Shown here piece by piece: positions 29,292-38,846 of a stretch of DNA of 64,000 bases (position 1 is its first letter; the number at the start of each line of letters is the position of its first letter). This DNA is from JANXQG01 sp963719885 (GTDB taxonomy: Bacteria; Planctomycetota; Planctomycetia; Pirellulales; Thermoguttaceae), in the NCBI GenBank assembly GCA_963719885.1, contig CAVRDP010000027.1, positions 310,001 through 374,000 on the forward strand, read 5' to 3'. The translations under genes were made by a program, and so were the position numbers. The notes beneath the pieces are model-generated. The model worked only from the letters and a program-made list of their open reading frames with translations, did not search any database and was not told the DNA's origin.

Positions 29292-30605
29292 ATGAAACGT
29301 GTGATGAATTGCGCAAAAGTATTCCTCTTACTCGCGGTTACTTTCCACTCCAGCCTGGCTCCCGCCGACACCAATTCCCAGGCGTTCACGACGTTACTTT
29401 CCTTCGACGGCACGAACGGAAAGTATCCGTATGGCAGCTTGACGCTGAGCGGAACGACGCTCTACGGTATGGCGGGCAACGGAGCATTTGGGGATGGAAT
29501 CGTCTTCAGTTTGCCGGTTACAGGCGGCAGCGCCACGACCCTGCTGTCGTTCGACCACACGAACGGCTACGGTCCCAACGGCAGCTTGACTCTGAGCGGC
29601 ACGACGCTCTACGGCATGACACCGGGTGGGGGAGTGGATGGCGCGGGAAATATTTTCAGCCTGCCGATGACAGGCGGCAGCGCGACGACCTTATTCGAGT
29701 TCAACGCCACGGACGGTGAGAATCCCCTTGGCAGCTTGCTTCTGAATGGCACGATGCTTTACGGCATGACGGAACTCGGGGGAGCAAATTACGAAGGGAC
29801 GGTCTTCAGCCTGCCAGTGTCAGGCGGCAGTGCTACGACCTTTTTGTCGTTCAACGGTGCGAACGGGAAGTATCCCTCCGGCAGCTTGACGTTGAGCGGC
29901 ACGACGCTCTACGGTATGGCGTGGGGCGGAGGAGCAAATAACTGCGGGACGGTCTTCGGCCTTCCCATGTCAGGCGGCAGCGCGACGACCCTGCTGTCGT
30001 TCAGCGGCAGCGACGGCGGGTATCCCTATGGCAGTTTGACGCTGGGCGGCACGACGCTCTACGGCATGACGGCGTCGAACGTCTTCAGCTTGCCGACTAC
30101 AGGCGGCAGTGCTACAACTCTGCTGTCGTTCAGCGGCACGAACGGCTGCAATCCCTATGGCAGCTTGACGCTGAGCGATACGACGCTGTACGGCATGACG
30201 TTGGAGGGGGGAGTATACGGCGAGGGCAATATTTTTTGCGTGGGTGTTGATGGCAGCGGCTATCGGGATTTGTTCGATTTCAACGGGGCCGACGGTGAAT
30301 ATCCTCGGGCCGATCTGACGCTGAGCGTGGATGGTTCAACGCTTTACGGGATGACATTAGAGGGCGGCGATTATGGCGATGGTACAGTCTTCTCGCTTCA
30401 GTTGACGGCGACGCCTGAACCCTCCACCTTTGCCCTGCTCGGCGTCGGTGCGATCAGCCTCACCGCCTACGCGTGGCGCCGGCGAAGCTCGGCGAGAAGG
30501 AAGGCGAAGCTGGCGGAGTTCGACCAGTTGCGAGACGGTGCCCCAGCCATTCTGTCCTTCCCCGCGCATTCGTCCCCGGCGAACGCGGCACGGCGGGCAG
30601 CTTGA
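29292..30605 (+). CDS. PEP-CTERM-anchored seven-repeat protein (predicted beta-propeller)
   Basis: 437 residues. A signal peptide (KVFLLLAVTFHSSLAPA) is followed by seven repeats of about 50 residues of the form TTLLSFDGTNGKYPYGSLTL, SGTTLYGM, VFSLPVTGGSA, the last repeat diverged (RDLFDFNGADGEYPR). Seven such units suggest a seven-bladed propeller. The C-terminus has the PEP-CTERM signal (TPEPSTFALLGVGAISLTAY then AWRRR), recognised by an exosortase for surface anchoring. Unusually, about 40 more residues follow the arginine cluster. GGAGGA lies about 9 nt before the ATG. The gene is monocistronic; exosortase is not in this window. Confidence 0.88.
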   Translation: MKRVMNCAKVFLLLAVTFHSSLAPADTNSQAFTTLLSFDGTNGKYPYGSLTLSGTTLYGMAGNGAFGDGIVFSLPVTGGSATTLLSFDHTNGYGPNGSLTLSGTTLYGMTPGGGVDGAGNIFSLPMTGGSATTLFEFNATDGENPLGSLLLNGTMLYGMTELGGANYEGTVFSLPVSGGSATTFLSFNGANGKYPSGSLTLSGTTLYGMAWGGGANNCGTVFGLPMSGGSATTLLSFSGSDGGYPYGSLTLGGTTLYGMTASNVFSLPTTGGSATTLLSFSGTNGCNPYGSLTLSDTTLYGMTLEGGVYGEGNIFCVGVDGSGYRDLFDFNGADGEYPRADLTLSVDGSTLYGMTLEGGDYGDGTVFSLQLTATPEPSTFALLGVGAISLTAYAWRRRSSARRKAKLAEFDQLRDGAPAILSFPAHSSPANAARRAA

Positions 30606-31162
30606 TCGAGCGCGAGGGGCGGGTGCTATCGGGGGAAAAAGGGGGATAAGTCCGAAATCAAGGCAATCCACGAATCAAAAACTCCGATCAGCAAGATAAT
30701 GGGACTTATCCCCTCTCTCCCCGCCCGTTTGTCATTATACCACTTTGGGAGGCCACCATCGAACTCGGTGGTGGACTTTTGTTCGTGAAATTAGGCGTTT
30801 TCCGGCAACTGCCTGTGGGTCATACGCTGAGAACTTCGCTAGACAGGCAGTTTGCACCCTCGGCCCCCGGGATCCGGTACGGGAGTCAGTCGGGGTCAGG
30901 CTCCCAGTATCTATTTTTCCGTTTTGTGGTTTGCCGGCAATGCTGTTAGAATACCACGCTTTGTGGTTGCGGTCGAGCACCTTCGCCTCCTATAATTGAT
31001 AATTCAAACCCGACCCCGACTCGGCGCGCGAGGACACTCTGACGGTTCCGGGCGAAGTGCGGGCGTTCATCAGTTATCCCGACATGCTCGATCAAGTGAC
31101 GCGTGTTGGAGTCGCAAAAGAACATTGATCTACAAGGTTTCCTTGATTATCGTCTTCGATTC
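30606..31162. other. Intergenic region with inverted repeat and dispersed repeat
   Basis: Contains the inverted pair GGGGATAAGTCC (30642-30653) and GGACTTATCCCC (30702-30713) about 40 bp after the PEP-CTERM stop, which could act as a transcript-end stem, and copy 2 of the 117-bp repeat. No gene seen. Confidence 0.55.
30908..31024. repeat. Dispersed 117-bp repeat, copy 2
   Basis: Counterpart of 27094-27210, without a gene attached to its end here. It shares TGTGGTTTGCCGGCAATGCT and the conserved minus-strand peptide frame (SIAGKPQNGK). Confidence 0.85.
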
Positions 31163-31441
31163 TTATGTCAAATTGAAGTCGCGTGCCTGAACGTCGGGGT
31201 CATCTGGATGGTCATACTCAGCCCACCAAATGACATTGCGGTAGTCTTGGCAGGCGGCTTTGTGCATATTCCCGAACTTGTCGAGATCACCATCGGCGAG
31301 GTGCAAGACGCAACGAGCGACACGAATGCTTTCAGGTACACCAGCCGACTCGAGGTCGCGCAACATGGAATCGACGAGTTCACTGTCGTGGGGGAAGTCC
31401 ACGCGAATCCGATCGAGGATGTCTTGTGGCCAATTGCTCAT
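31163..31441 (-). CDS. Small conserved hypothetical protein
   Basis: 92 residues, acidic: RIRVDFPHDSELVDSMLRDL, ESAGVPESIRVARCVLHLAD, CQDYRNVIWWAEYDHPDDPD. The compositional balance and amphipathic helices look genuine. No signal peptide or membrane segment and no named family. The start ATG at 31441 has only a weak ribosome site (GGGTAACCC). It lies 88 bp downstream of the TPR gene on the same strand. Confidence 0.55.
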   Translation of the reverse strand: MSNWPQDILDRIRVDFPHDSELVDSMLRDLESAGVPESIRVARCVLHLADGDLDKFGNMHKAACQDYRNVIWWAEYDHPDDPDVQARDFNLT

Positions 31442-31529
31442 AACGGGTTACCCAACGGTGGGCGTTCCCGCCAGCGTAGCTGGCCGCGCAGCGGCACTGC
31501 GGGAACGCTCCTGCTGGCGTCGATTAGCT

Positions 31530-32633
31530 TCACTTCGCCTTGTAGCCCAACTTCTTGGCGTGCTCGAAATCCTCTTCCGCTTTGGCATTGTTACCCTTCT
31601 TCTCGTAGGCAAAGCCACGACCATAATACGCCTCCGCCATTGTTGGGTTCAGACGAATGGCCTCGGTCAAATCGGCAATGGCCTTATCGTATTCACCTTT
31701 GTTATCGTAGGCACAGCCCCGGCTATCATACGCATTTGCGAACTTCGGGTTCAGCCGGATGGCCTCGCTGAAGTCAGTGATAGCTTTGTCACGTTCGCCC
31801 TTGCTACCGTAGGCCCAGCCCCGAATGCAGTAGGCCACCGGATCCATCGGGTCTAGGTGAATGGCCTCGGTGCAGTTGCTAATCACCTTGTCGTATTCAC
31901 CTTTGTGCCGGTAGGCTTCGCTTCGGCTCGAATACGCTAGGGCCCACTTCGGGTCGAGGCGGATGGCCTCGGTAAAGTCGGCAATGGCCCTGTCATATTC
32001 GCCCTTCTGCCCGTAACCTTCGCCTCGGCCCTGATACGCCTTGGCAAACTTTGGATTGAGGCGGATGGCCTCAGTGAAGTCGGTGATGGATCTGTCGAGA
32101 TCGTCCTCATGCATGTAGAGTAGGCCCCGAGCAGCAAACGCCTTTGCGTCTTTTGGGTCCAGACGGATGGCGTCGGTGAAGTCGGCAATGGCCTTGTCAC
32201 GTTCGCCCTTTTGTTCGTAGGCGAAGCCTCGATCAGAAAACGCCAGGGCATCTTTCGGGTTGAGCCGGATGGCTTCGGTGCAGTCGGAGACGGCTTTATC
32301 TTGGTCGCCCTTGTGCGCGTAGGCCCAGCCCCGGTTGCGATACGCCTTCGCATCCTTCGGGTTCAGCCGGATAGCCTCCGTATAGTCCGCGATGGCCTTG
32401 TCACGTTCGCGCTTTTGCCCGTAGGCCCAGCCACGGTTGTAATACGCCTTGGCATCTTTCGGGTTCAGCCGAATTGCCTCAGTAAAGGCAGAGATGGCAG
32501 CATCGAAATCCCGTTTCTCCAGGCAAGCCTTGCCCTTCTCGTAGGCTTCCATCGCCGCATCAGCACTTGTCGCAACATTCGGCAGCAACAAGACTGCGAT
32601 CAATGCCATCGCCCCGCATTTGCATGTGTTCAC
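31530..32633 (-). CDS. Exported protein of ten TPR repeats
   Basis: 367 residues. A signal peptide (AMALIAVLLLPNVATSADA) is followed by ten 34-residue tetratricopeptide repeats of the type AKAYYNRGWAYGQKRERDKA, then IADYTEAIRLNPKD; the last unit ends KKLGYKAK. The GTG at 32633 is chosen because GGAGG lies about 8-10 nt upstream and it places the signal peptide at the N-terminus. TPR arrays mediate protein-protein contacts; location is probably periplasmic. The near-identical repeats may be prone to unit gain and loss. No enzymatic domain. Confidence 0.85.
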   Translation of the reverse strand: MNTCKCGAMALIAVLLLPNVATSADAAMEAYEKGKACLEKRDFDAAISAFTEAIRLNPKDAKAYYNRGWAYGQKRERDKAIADYTEAIRLNPKDAKAYRNRGWAYAHKGDQDKAVSDCTEAIRLNPKDALAFSDRGFAYEQKGERDKAIADFTDAIRLDPKDAKAFAARGLLYMHEDDLDRSITDFTEAIRLNPKFAKAYQGRGEGYGQKGEYDRAIADFTEAIRLDPKWALAYSSRSEAYRHKGEYDKVISNCTEAIHLDPMDPVAYCIRGWAYGSKGERDKAITDFSEAIRLNPKFANAYDSRGCAYDNKGEYDKAIADLTEAIRLNPTMAEAYYGRGFAYEKKGNNAKAEEDFEHAKKLGYKAK

Positions 32634-32933
32634 GGCTTTTCCTCCAGGTTCGACGACTTTGCCCGTACGGCCAACAATTCTCTGGCTGCCAAAGTGTTCG
32701 TATGAACGGTCCCCGGTCTTGCCTCCGGCTTCCTGGGTTGCCACCGCAATCCTTGGGCACGACTCGCACCCCCCCCCCATCGTAGCCCTCTGCCGTGGTT
32801 TCGTCGACGGCGACGTGCCGGAGATGTCTCATTTGGGTGACGAGTATGCCCGGTGCAGTTTCATTATCGCCGCTGCCGGCGCGCTCCGCTAGCCTTGTGA
32901 ACGCTCGCAGATACGTGGTTCTTGGATCACGAC
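32634..32933. other. Intergenic region with a C10 homopolymer
   Basis: Ten consecutive C at 32769-32778. No gene is supported; a short minus-strand open stretch crosses the tract. The region separates the TPR gene from the toxin-antitoxin pair. Confidence 0.4.
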
Positions 32934-33449
32934 CTATTCTGCCAGTCCTGAATCCTCTCCGCCAACGCTTTCGCTTCTTCGCTTCTCGTCCTGTTTCAGC
33001 AGCTCCTCAATAAGGCCGGCAGGTCCACGAAAGTTTGTTTGTCGCAGTGCCGATATGGCCGCAGGCAAGGCCAGCAAGTTCTTTTCAGCGGCCAGACTCA
33101 GCACGCTCAGCGTACCGGTGACGGCCAAGCCAAGGCGCCGAGCGACCAAGGTTGCTTTGCGTTCATCGAGGAGGATTCTATCCGCCTTTAGCTCTTGGGC
33201 GAGTCCGATGGCTTCGGCTTCTCCGGCGCCAAGCGGAAGACTTGCATCAAAGGTCGTCGGCGCGATAACTTCGAGTCATCCGGGCGGTGACGTGGCCCAG
33301 TTGGCCACGACTTCTGGTGCTCCTGGCTGAAGCATTTCCGCGACTACGGCCGGCGGCGCGACCACGCGGCTGAAGAGGGCGGGCAGAATCTCCGCATGTC
33401 CAATGAGGATCAAGTAATTCAGCGGTGACGTGTCGGAAACGACGATCAT
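32934..33449 (-). pseudogene. PIN-domain toxin (DUF3368 family) with premature stop
   Basis: From the ATG at 33449: MIVVSDTSPLNYLILIGHAE, the SDTSPL motif of PIN-like DUF3368 ribonuclease toxins, then an in-frame TGA at 33276-33278 where a Trp codon (TGG) is expected in PPGWLEV. The same frame then continues with intact homology (GAGEAEAIGLAQELKADRIL, LLDERKAT, LGLAVTGTLSVL) to a TAG at 32934. The first Asp and the downstream acidic DER cluster are all present. One base change therefore breaks an otherwise complete toxin. Its ATG overlaps the antitoxin stop by 4 bp. Confidence 0.8.
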
Positions 33450-33715
33450 TGGCCCAGCAACTTGCGCAGGTCGCCGACCTGCTGATCGAATTCTTCGCGG
33501 GTCAGCAGATCCTCGGTGACGTTATGCCGTTTTAGCACGGCATCAGTTTCGTACCGGGATATTCCCAAAGCTTCCGCGAGTTTGCCATGCGAGAGCTGCC
33601 CTTGTCGATAGAGTTCGACGAGGGCCGCTTCCTTCGCCGTGGCGTCCAGGTCGCCTAAGTCGCGGCGGAGTTGCTGTTCGACATTATCCGGCAATTGGAA
33701 TGAAACAGTTGTCAT
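33446..33715 (-). CDS. UPF0175-family antitoxin
   Basis: 89 residues: MTTVSFQLPDNVEQQLRRDL, KEAALVELYRQGQLSHGKLA, EALGISRYETDAVLKRHNV. This is the UPF0175 helix-turn-helix family, which is found beside DUF3368 PIN toxins and is proposed to be the antitoxin and autorepressor. It is the first gene of the pair and intact, overlapping the toxin's start by ATGA. With the toxin nonsense-mutated it may be a relic or may still bind DNA. Confidence 0.85.
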   Translation of the reverse strand: MTTVSFQLPDNVEQQLRRDLGDLDATAKEAALVELYRQGQLSHGKLAEALGISRYETDAVLKRHNVTEDLLTREEFDQQVGDLRKLLGQ

Positions 33716-34238
33716 CGTGTTAGTCTCCGACCATATATTCTAGCACAGGACGGCTGCCGATCCCAGCTATAGAAGCAAAGTTTAGTGTTCCGCCATTTTC
33801 TTCCCAATTTTCCCCATCTTGTCTCCTTGCCCGCTTTGGTCGGCTTAGTAGGGGCATGCCGCGTGACCCTCTGCGTTCAGTACGAGACGTGTGTGTAACA
33901 GCGAAACCAGTCTCCCCAGGTCGGTGCGGGAAGCTTTGCCGCGGAACGGAATCCTCAAGTGCTTGGCGGCCATGGAGTTGCGCCGAGTTTTCTGGTCTGG
34001 TTCTGGCCATGGTTCGCAGCGGATGACGATGCGGGCAGAAATTTTTCGTGCATTCCGCTTTTTCGTCCATCGCCGGAAATCCTTGCGGGGAAAGCAGTTA
34101 GGGGCATCGCACCGCGCCCCGATTGCGGCCCGCGGCAAGAATTCTCCTTTCCGCCTATTGACATGAATCCTAATGTATGGATAATTACGGTCTTGTAAGA
34201 TTATCATTGCATCCAACGACCGAAGGGAGAGATCCACC
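33716..34238. other. Intergenic region upstream of the HTH gene
   Basis: No gene supported. It contains a segment (34086-34145) resembling 28726-28766 and a good sigma70-like promoter at 34158-34185. Confidence 0.5.
34158..34185 (+). promoter_or_regulatory. Sigma70-type promoter of the HTH gene
   Basis: Perfect -35 TTGACA at 34158-34163, 16-nt spacer, GATAAT at 34180-34185 (5 of 6 to TATAAT), about 55 nt before the ATG at 34239. The surrounding DNA is locally AT-rich, unlike its neighbourhood. Confidence 0.6.
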
Positions 34239-35006
34239 ATGCATTCCGTTGCCGAAAAACGGAGAACCGGCGCCCCGCAACCGCCACTTTGCCGGGCCGC
34301 GAGCGCGAACAACTTGCACGCCAGCCCGCGACGGCGAAAGGAAACGCTGCTGCCGCAGATAATCCGGCTTGCGACGGAAGGCCACTCCGGCCAGGCCATC
34401 GCTGAGAAGGTCGGGCTGCCCAAGCGGACTGTCAATCATTGGCTCCGCAAGTTGCGGCGGGAGTGGATCGCCAAGTCGGCGGAAGACGCCGCGGAGATGA
34501 TCGCCGTCGGCCTGGCACGCCTGACGGCGATCTATCGCGAGGCAATGGAGGCTTGGCGCAGCTCGCGGACGGAGATGCAGGTCCGGGTCGTCGAGCGGAG
34601 CAATGTGACGGGCGAAAACGGCCGGACGAAAAAGAAGAAATCCGTCTGCACCGAATCGCCACGCCCCAACGCCGCCTTTCTCGCCAGGGCCACCGCCGCC
34701 GCGATAGCGATCTTGGACCAGTTCGAGGGTCGCGCGGCCCTGCCGCGGACTGAGGTCGCCGACGGGGGGACGCTCCCGTTGGAGACCCTGACGGAGAATA
34801 AACTCCGTAACGGCGGAATGCATGCCGCGGAGGAGACTTGCCCAAGCGACCCGCTTTCTTGCCGATCCTTGCCATCCATCCGCCTGGCAAAAACGTCACA
34901 CCCTAAGGAGCGGAAACCCCGGTTTTCTCCGCAGTTTTTCACGCGCAACAAAGAGTCATGCCCATCCGCCGGGGAAATAGTCTCCGCTATTCATGGTGGA
35001 AAATGA
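34239..35006 (+). CDS. Helix-turn-helix protein, putative DNA-binding
   Basis: 255 residues. Residues about 30-75 form a clear HTH (LLPQIIRLATEGHSGQAIAE, KVGLPKRTVNHWLRKLRREW) of the homeodomain-like/transposase or small-terminase kind. A helical region follows (AEMIAVGLARLTAIYREAME, AFLARATAAAIAILDQFEG). The last about 80 residues are low-complexity and basic. GGGAGAG lies 8 nt before the ATG and a good promoter precedes it. Similar proteins are numerous in planctomycetes, and their roles are unknown. No catalytic DDE residues are visible, so I do not call it a transposase. Confidence 0.7.
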   Translation: MHSVAEKRRTGAPQPPLCRAASANNLHASPRRRKETLLPQIIRLATEGHSGQAIAEKVGLPKRTVNHWLRKLRREWIAKSAEDAAEMIAVGLARLTAIYREAMEAWRSSRTEMQVRVVERSNVTGENGRTKKKKSVCTESPRPNAAFLARATAAAIAILDQFEGRAALPRTEVADGGTLPLETLTENKLRNGGMHAAEETCPSDPLSCRSLPSIRLAKTSHPKERKPRFSPQFFTRNKESCPSAGEIVSAIHGGK

Positions 35007-35143
35007 GCGAGAAAGTTGCAAAAGTATTTCGCGCGGGCAAATACGGGCAAGAATCCCCCGGCGGCAGGGGCCGAGACGCGGAGAAAGGGAGAGGAGGAGA
35101 GGGGAGAACGGGAGAGAGGGAGAAAGGGAATCGCCACGATTTT

Positions 35144-35165
35144 GGACCACACCGTTGTGGACCAC
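35144..35165. repeat. GGACCAC-N8-GGACCAC dispersed repeat, copy 1
   Basis: GGACCAC at 35144-35150 and 35159-35165 (15-bp period), preceded by CGATTTT and, upstream, by a purine tract (about 35085-35130). The inverse arrangement with the same 15-bp period occurs at 63642-63663 next to a pyrimidine tract. Confidence 0.7.
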
Positions 35166-35231
35166 GTGCTCCACGGCAATTAAGATGCTTGTTGTAACAG
35201 AAGTGTTCGACAGGTCTAGAAGAGAAACGAC

Positions 35232-38200
35232 ATGCAGATCATCAAAATGCTTTGTGCGGGACTGTGCGGTTGCCTGTTGGCAGTTGGTCATGCGGGTTTT
35301 GCCGCCGAGCGGACTCTCGCGATCAAAGACAACCTCGGCCGCCCGTGGGTCAACGAACCGATCACGTGGGAATTGCCGGGAGTCAAGGGCGACAAGGTGC
35401 TGGTAAAACGGGATGGCCGACCGATCCCGGTCCAGGTCGCCGCCATGTCGGGCGGGATCCGCGTGCTGCTGATCATCGATCGCTTGGACAAGGACGCCTC
35501 CACAACCCTCACGGCGGACCTCGGCCAACAGGGCCCGACGGCAACGGACCTGAGTCTTGCCATGGACAAGGGCGGATTGGTGCTTGCCAACAAGTACACC
35601 GCTGTGAAGTTGAACAACGGAGCTGCGGGCAACGTCTCTCCGATCCTCGGCGTACGTACGACCTCGGGCAAATGGACGGGCGGCGGCACGTACGACACCA
35701 AGTCGGCCAAGCCCGTCAGTTCCCAGACCGAGCTCCTGGAAAAAGGCCCGGTGCGGCTGATGGCCCGGGTGACGACGACCTTCGACAACGGCACGACGCA
35801 CGTCGTGACCGTGGGGCTGTGGAGCGGATCGCACTCCATCGACGTGGACGAGACCTTCGACGTGGGTCCCGCCGACAAGTACCAGTTCAAGAAGTACGCC
35901 AACGACAAGGATGAGCTGGCCTGGGAATGGTGGAGTTGGTATGGCGACCGCGAAGGAGTGGAGGAGACGCACCCGAACAACTGGGTCTTTCGCCTGGCGA
36001 GCGATGCCTACCGTCCCGAGCAGATCAGCTACTGCGGCCAGGCGTCGACCGACTCGGACAAGGGCCCAGTCGCAGGCGCACCGCACGTGGCCGGGGTGGC
36101 CGAGTATACCCTGGCCAACGGCAAACAACGGCGGCTGGAAAAGTACCTCGCCGGCCACACGCAGTGGCGGCCCGATTCGGTGCTGTGGTACCTGACGAGC
36201 CCGACCAAGGACGACGGCGCCGACGCGGTGGCCGTGTATACGCACTCAGTGCGGAACTGGCGAAACCCGAACGTCTTGCCGACGCCCAGAGGGATCACGC
36301 TCCGCACGGGGGCCAACGACATCCGCGTGATCTCACGCGCCGACGGCAAACAACTCGAGCTGGAGTGTCCCATCGGCCTGGGCCGCCGGTCGTGGGCCAT
36401 CCGCGTGTCCACCCGCAAGGAGATGCTCGACCCCGTGGCCACTTCGCCCACGGCCCTGGACGCCGAGCGGGTGCAGCGATGCATGGGCCTGGACATCACG
36501 CGGGACTGGATCACCGACTGGGCAATGAAGAACGACTACCCGCGCCTGTTCATCAAGCCGGACGAGAAGGCGGCCTATTACGCCCGCCTGAAGGGCCAGG
36601 GGATCGGCGCGCCGGGCAACACGATGGACTTCTTTCTCCGCCACCAGGACCAGGAGAACTTCGATCGCGATTACGAGGCCATCAACAGGCAGGCCGACCT
36701 GATGATCGCCGGCTATTGGTCGCGCGGCATGGACAATACGGTCGGCTACCCCGGCTGGATGCTCGGCTACTGGCACGCGATCATCGTCGCCAACGGCGTG
36801 GACAACCTCTGCGGCTCGCCGCTATGCACGCCCGCGCAGGCCCGTGCGCTGAAGAAGAAACTTGCCATCCTCACCTACGCCCTGGTTTCTCCGGACGCCT
36901 GGTCGGACAAGCAGATCAACTACGGCTGGGGCTCCATGAACATGCCCGTGGCCCGCTGGGGCGGGCGGGTCGTGCTGGCCTCGGCGCTCTCCGATCATCC
37001 CCTGGCGAAGACGTGGCTCAAGGACGCCGGCCGCTACTTCCGCATGCTGTTGGAGACGGAGTACGCGGCCGACGGCACGCACATCAGTTGCCCGCACTAC
37101 ATCGGCGCGGCGAGCACGAGCTTTTACGCCTGGATCGCCATGGCCAACAGCGGCCTGACGGAGGACATGTCGACGGCCCCCGTGCTGAAGAAATTCGCTC
37201 GCTATTACATGCAGTTGATGAAGCCCATCGATCCGCGTTGGGGCATCCGCGTGCTCATGAACGAGGGCGACACGCGGCCCGGCAGTTCTCCCTTGCCGGC
37301 GATCCTGCGCGGTTCTTCAAGCGGAGCGACCCGGACCTGGCCGGTCAGCTCATGCAGCTTTGGAAGGAAGGCGGTTGCGATCTGGGGGGCGGCATGGGCA
37401 TTCCCGATGCCCAGGTGATCGACGCGGCCATTCCACCGCGGTCGCTGAAGATGGGACCGCAGGTCAACCGCGGCTTTGGCGCCTTCTTGCGCTACCGCGA
37501 GCTGGGCACGCCGGAGGAATCGTACCTGGCGCTGGTCGGCGGCGATTTCATGATCGACCATGCGAACGTCGACCAGTTCGGTTTTACCTGGAACGAAAAG
37601 GGCGTGCCGCTGACCGATTTCGAGGGCGCCATGTACCAACCAATGGCCTGCACCGCCGTCAGTCACACCACGCTCGCCTGGGATGTCCGCCCCGGCGGCG
37701 GACCGGCCCCCGGCAAGGACCAGCCCGGCAACTGGTACCACGACCACAACCAGCCCTATGTGGACCTCGGCGGTCTCACGCCGCGGCTGCACTGGCAGAT
37801 CGGTTTCGACCAGAAGACCCAGCAGATCACGGAAACGCGGGGCCTGGTGACGCTCGCCAGCGACTCGCCCGGTGCGGCCTTGCTCGAAGGCAAGGTCGTC
37901 GTCAAAGCCCTCGCCGAAGTCCCCACGCGGCAAGACAACTATGCCATGGCCCTCGCCGCGCAGGCCGCGCCGCCAACGACTCCGTTGGATCGACCCTTCA
38001 CGTGGACCCGCCGGGTGCTGTACGTCAAGGCCGCCAAGGCGGCGGGCATGAACTACCTCGTCGTCCGCGACGACTTGGACGAATTCGACGAGCGCACGCC
38101 CAGCTTCAACGCCTGGTGGTTCGCCACCGACGCGGACCTTGCCGGGCGCAGTGCCCGCTATCGCGGCCAGTTCGGCGTGGACACCGATCTTTTCGTGGCC

Positions 38201-38686
38201 GCGCCGTCACGCGTGAAACTCTACAAGGACACGTTCATCCATGACCAGTGCGAGCCGATCGTCGGTAGTCGGCACCAGGCCAGGTTCCACGAGCGGTTTA
38301 GCGAGAAGCAGGTGCTCTGCCGCGTCGAGGGCCAGAAGGGGCAAGGGTTCCTGGTCGCGCTCTTTCCCTACAAGTCCGATGAACCGCGCCCGACCATCGA
38401 GAACTGGCAGGGCGAGCGGGGAATCAAGGTCTTATGGAAGGGCGAAACGCATTATGTCCTGCTGGACACCCGGCCGCAGGAAATCGACGCCGACGGGATC
38501 AAGGCCCGCGCGGCCTGCCTGGTCGTCAAGGTGGCCAACGCCCAGAACTTTACCCTGGGGCTGCCCGATGGCGGCCAGGCCGCGTTCCGTGGCCAGAGGC
38601 TTGAAGGCCAGGGCCCGATGGAGGTTGTCGTTGCGGACGGGAAGGCACACAAGTCTGCATGCACCAATCTGATGATCGAACGGTGA
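35232..38686 (+). CDS. Exported heparinase II/III-like polysaccharide lyase, one frame change
   Basis: About 1150 residues. A signal peptide (MLCAGLCGCLLAVGHAGFA) precedes a beta-rich N-terminal region (to about residue 370), an alpha-toroid (residues about 390-700: AGYWSRGMDNTVGYPGWML, INYGWGSMNMPVARWGGRV, DGTHISCPHYIGAASTSFY), and a C-terminal beta-sandwich (NWYHDHNQPYVDLGG, VLYVKAAKAAGMNYLVVRDD). The frame changes at about 37300, from PGSSPLA into GDPARFFKRSDPDL. The layout fits heparinase II/III-type lyases that cleave uronic-acid glycans by beta-elimination; PL26-like lyases are an alternative. It starts a same-strand series of four exported proteins. Confidence 0.75.
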
Positions 38687-38759
38687 TCTTGGCGGATTAC
38701 TGTCGCGAGGACTGAATCGTACAGGGTTATTTAGACGGCAAGTTTCGGAGGAGCTGATC

Positions 38760-38846
38760 ATGGCGGACCATCGCATTCTTGAATGTGGCATGGACTTACC
38801 GGGCGAGCGGCCGGACAGGGATCTGCCCGCGCATGGAATCGTATGA
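38760..38846 (+). CDS. Possible 28-codon leader peptide
   Basis: ATG at 38760 has a strong GGAGGAG site 7 nt upstream and reads MADHRILECGMDLPGERPDR before TGA at 38844. Its end overlaps the ATG at 38843 by 4 bp. It may be a coupled leader, or the true N-terminus of the next protein separated by a frame change. No family. Confidence 0.35.
   Translation: MADHRILECGMDLPGERPDRDLPAHGIV

Noticed and set aside
32769..32778. Phase-variable homopolymer
   Set aside because: The C10 tract lies outside any supported gene or identified promoter, so no switching effect can be argued.
33276..33278. TGA read as tryptophan (recoded genetic code)
   Set aside because: TGA serves as the normal terminator of several intact genes here, such as YqgE, the FadJ-like gene and the antitoxin, so a local nonsense mutation is simpler.
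34239..35006. Transposase or insertion sequence
   Set aside because: Only an HTH domain is visible; there is no DDE or tyrosine catalytic core and no terminal inverted repeats around the gene.
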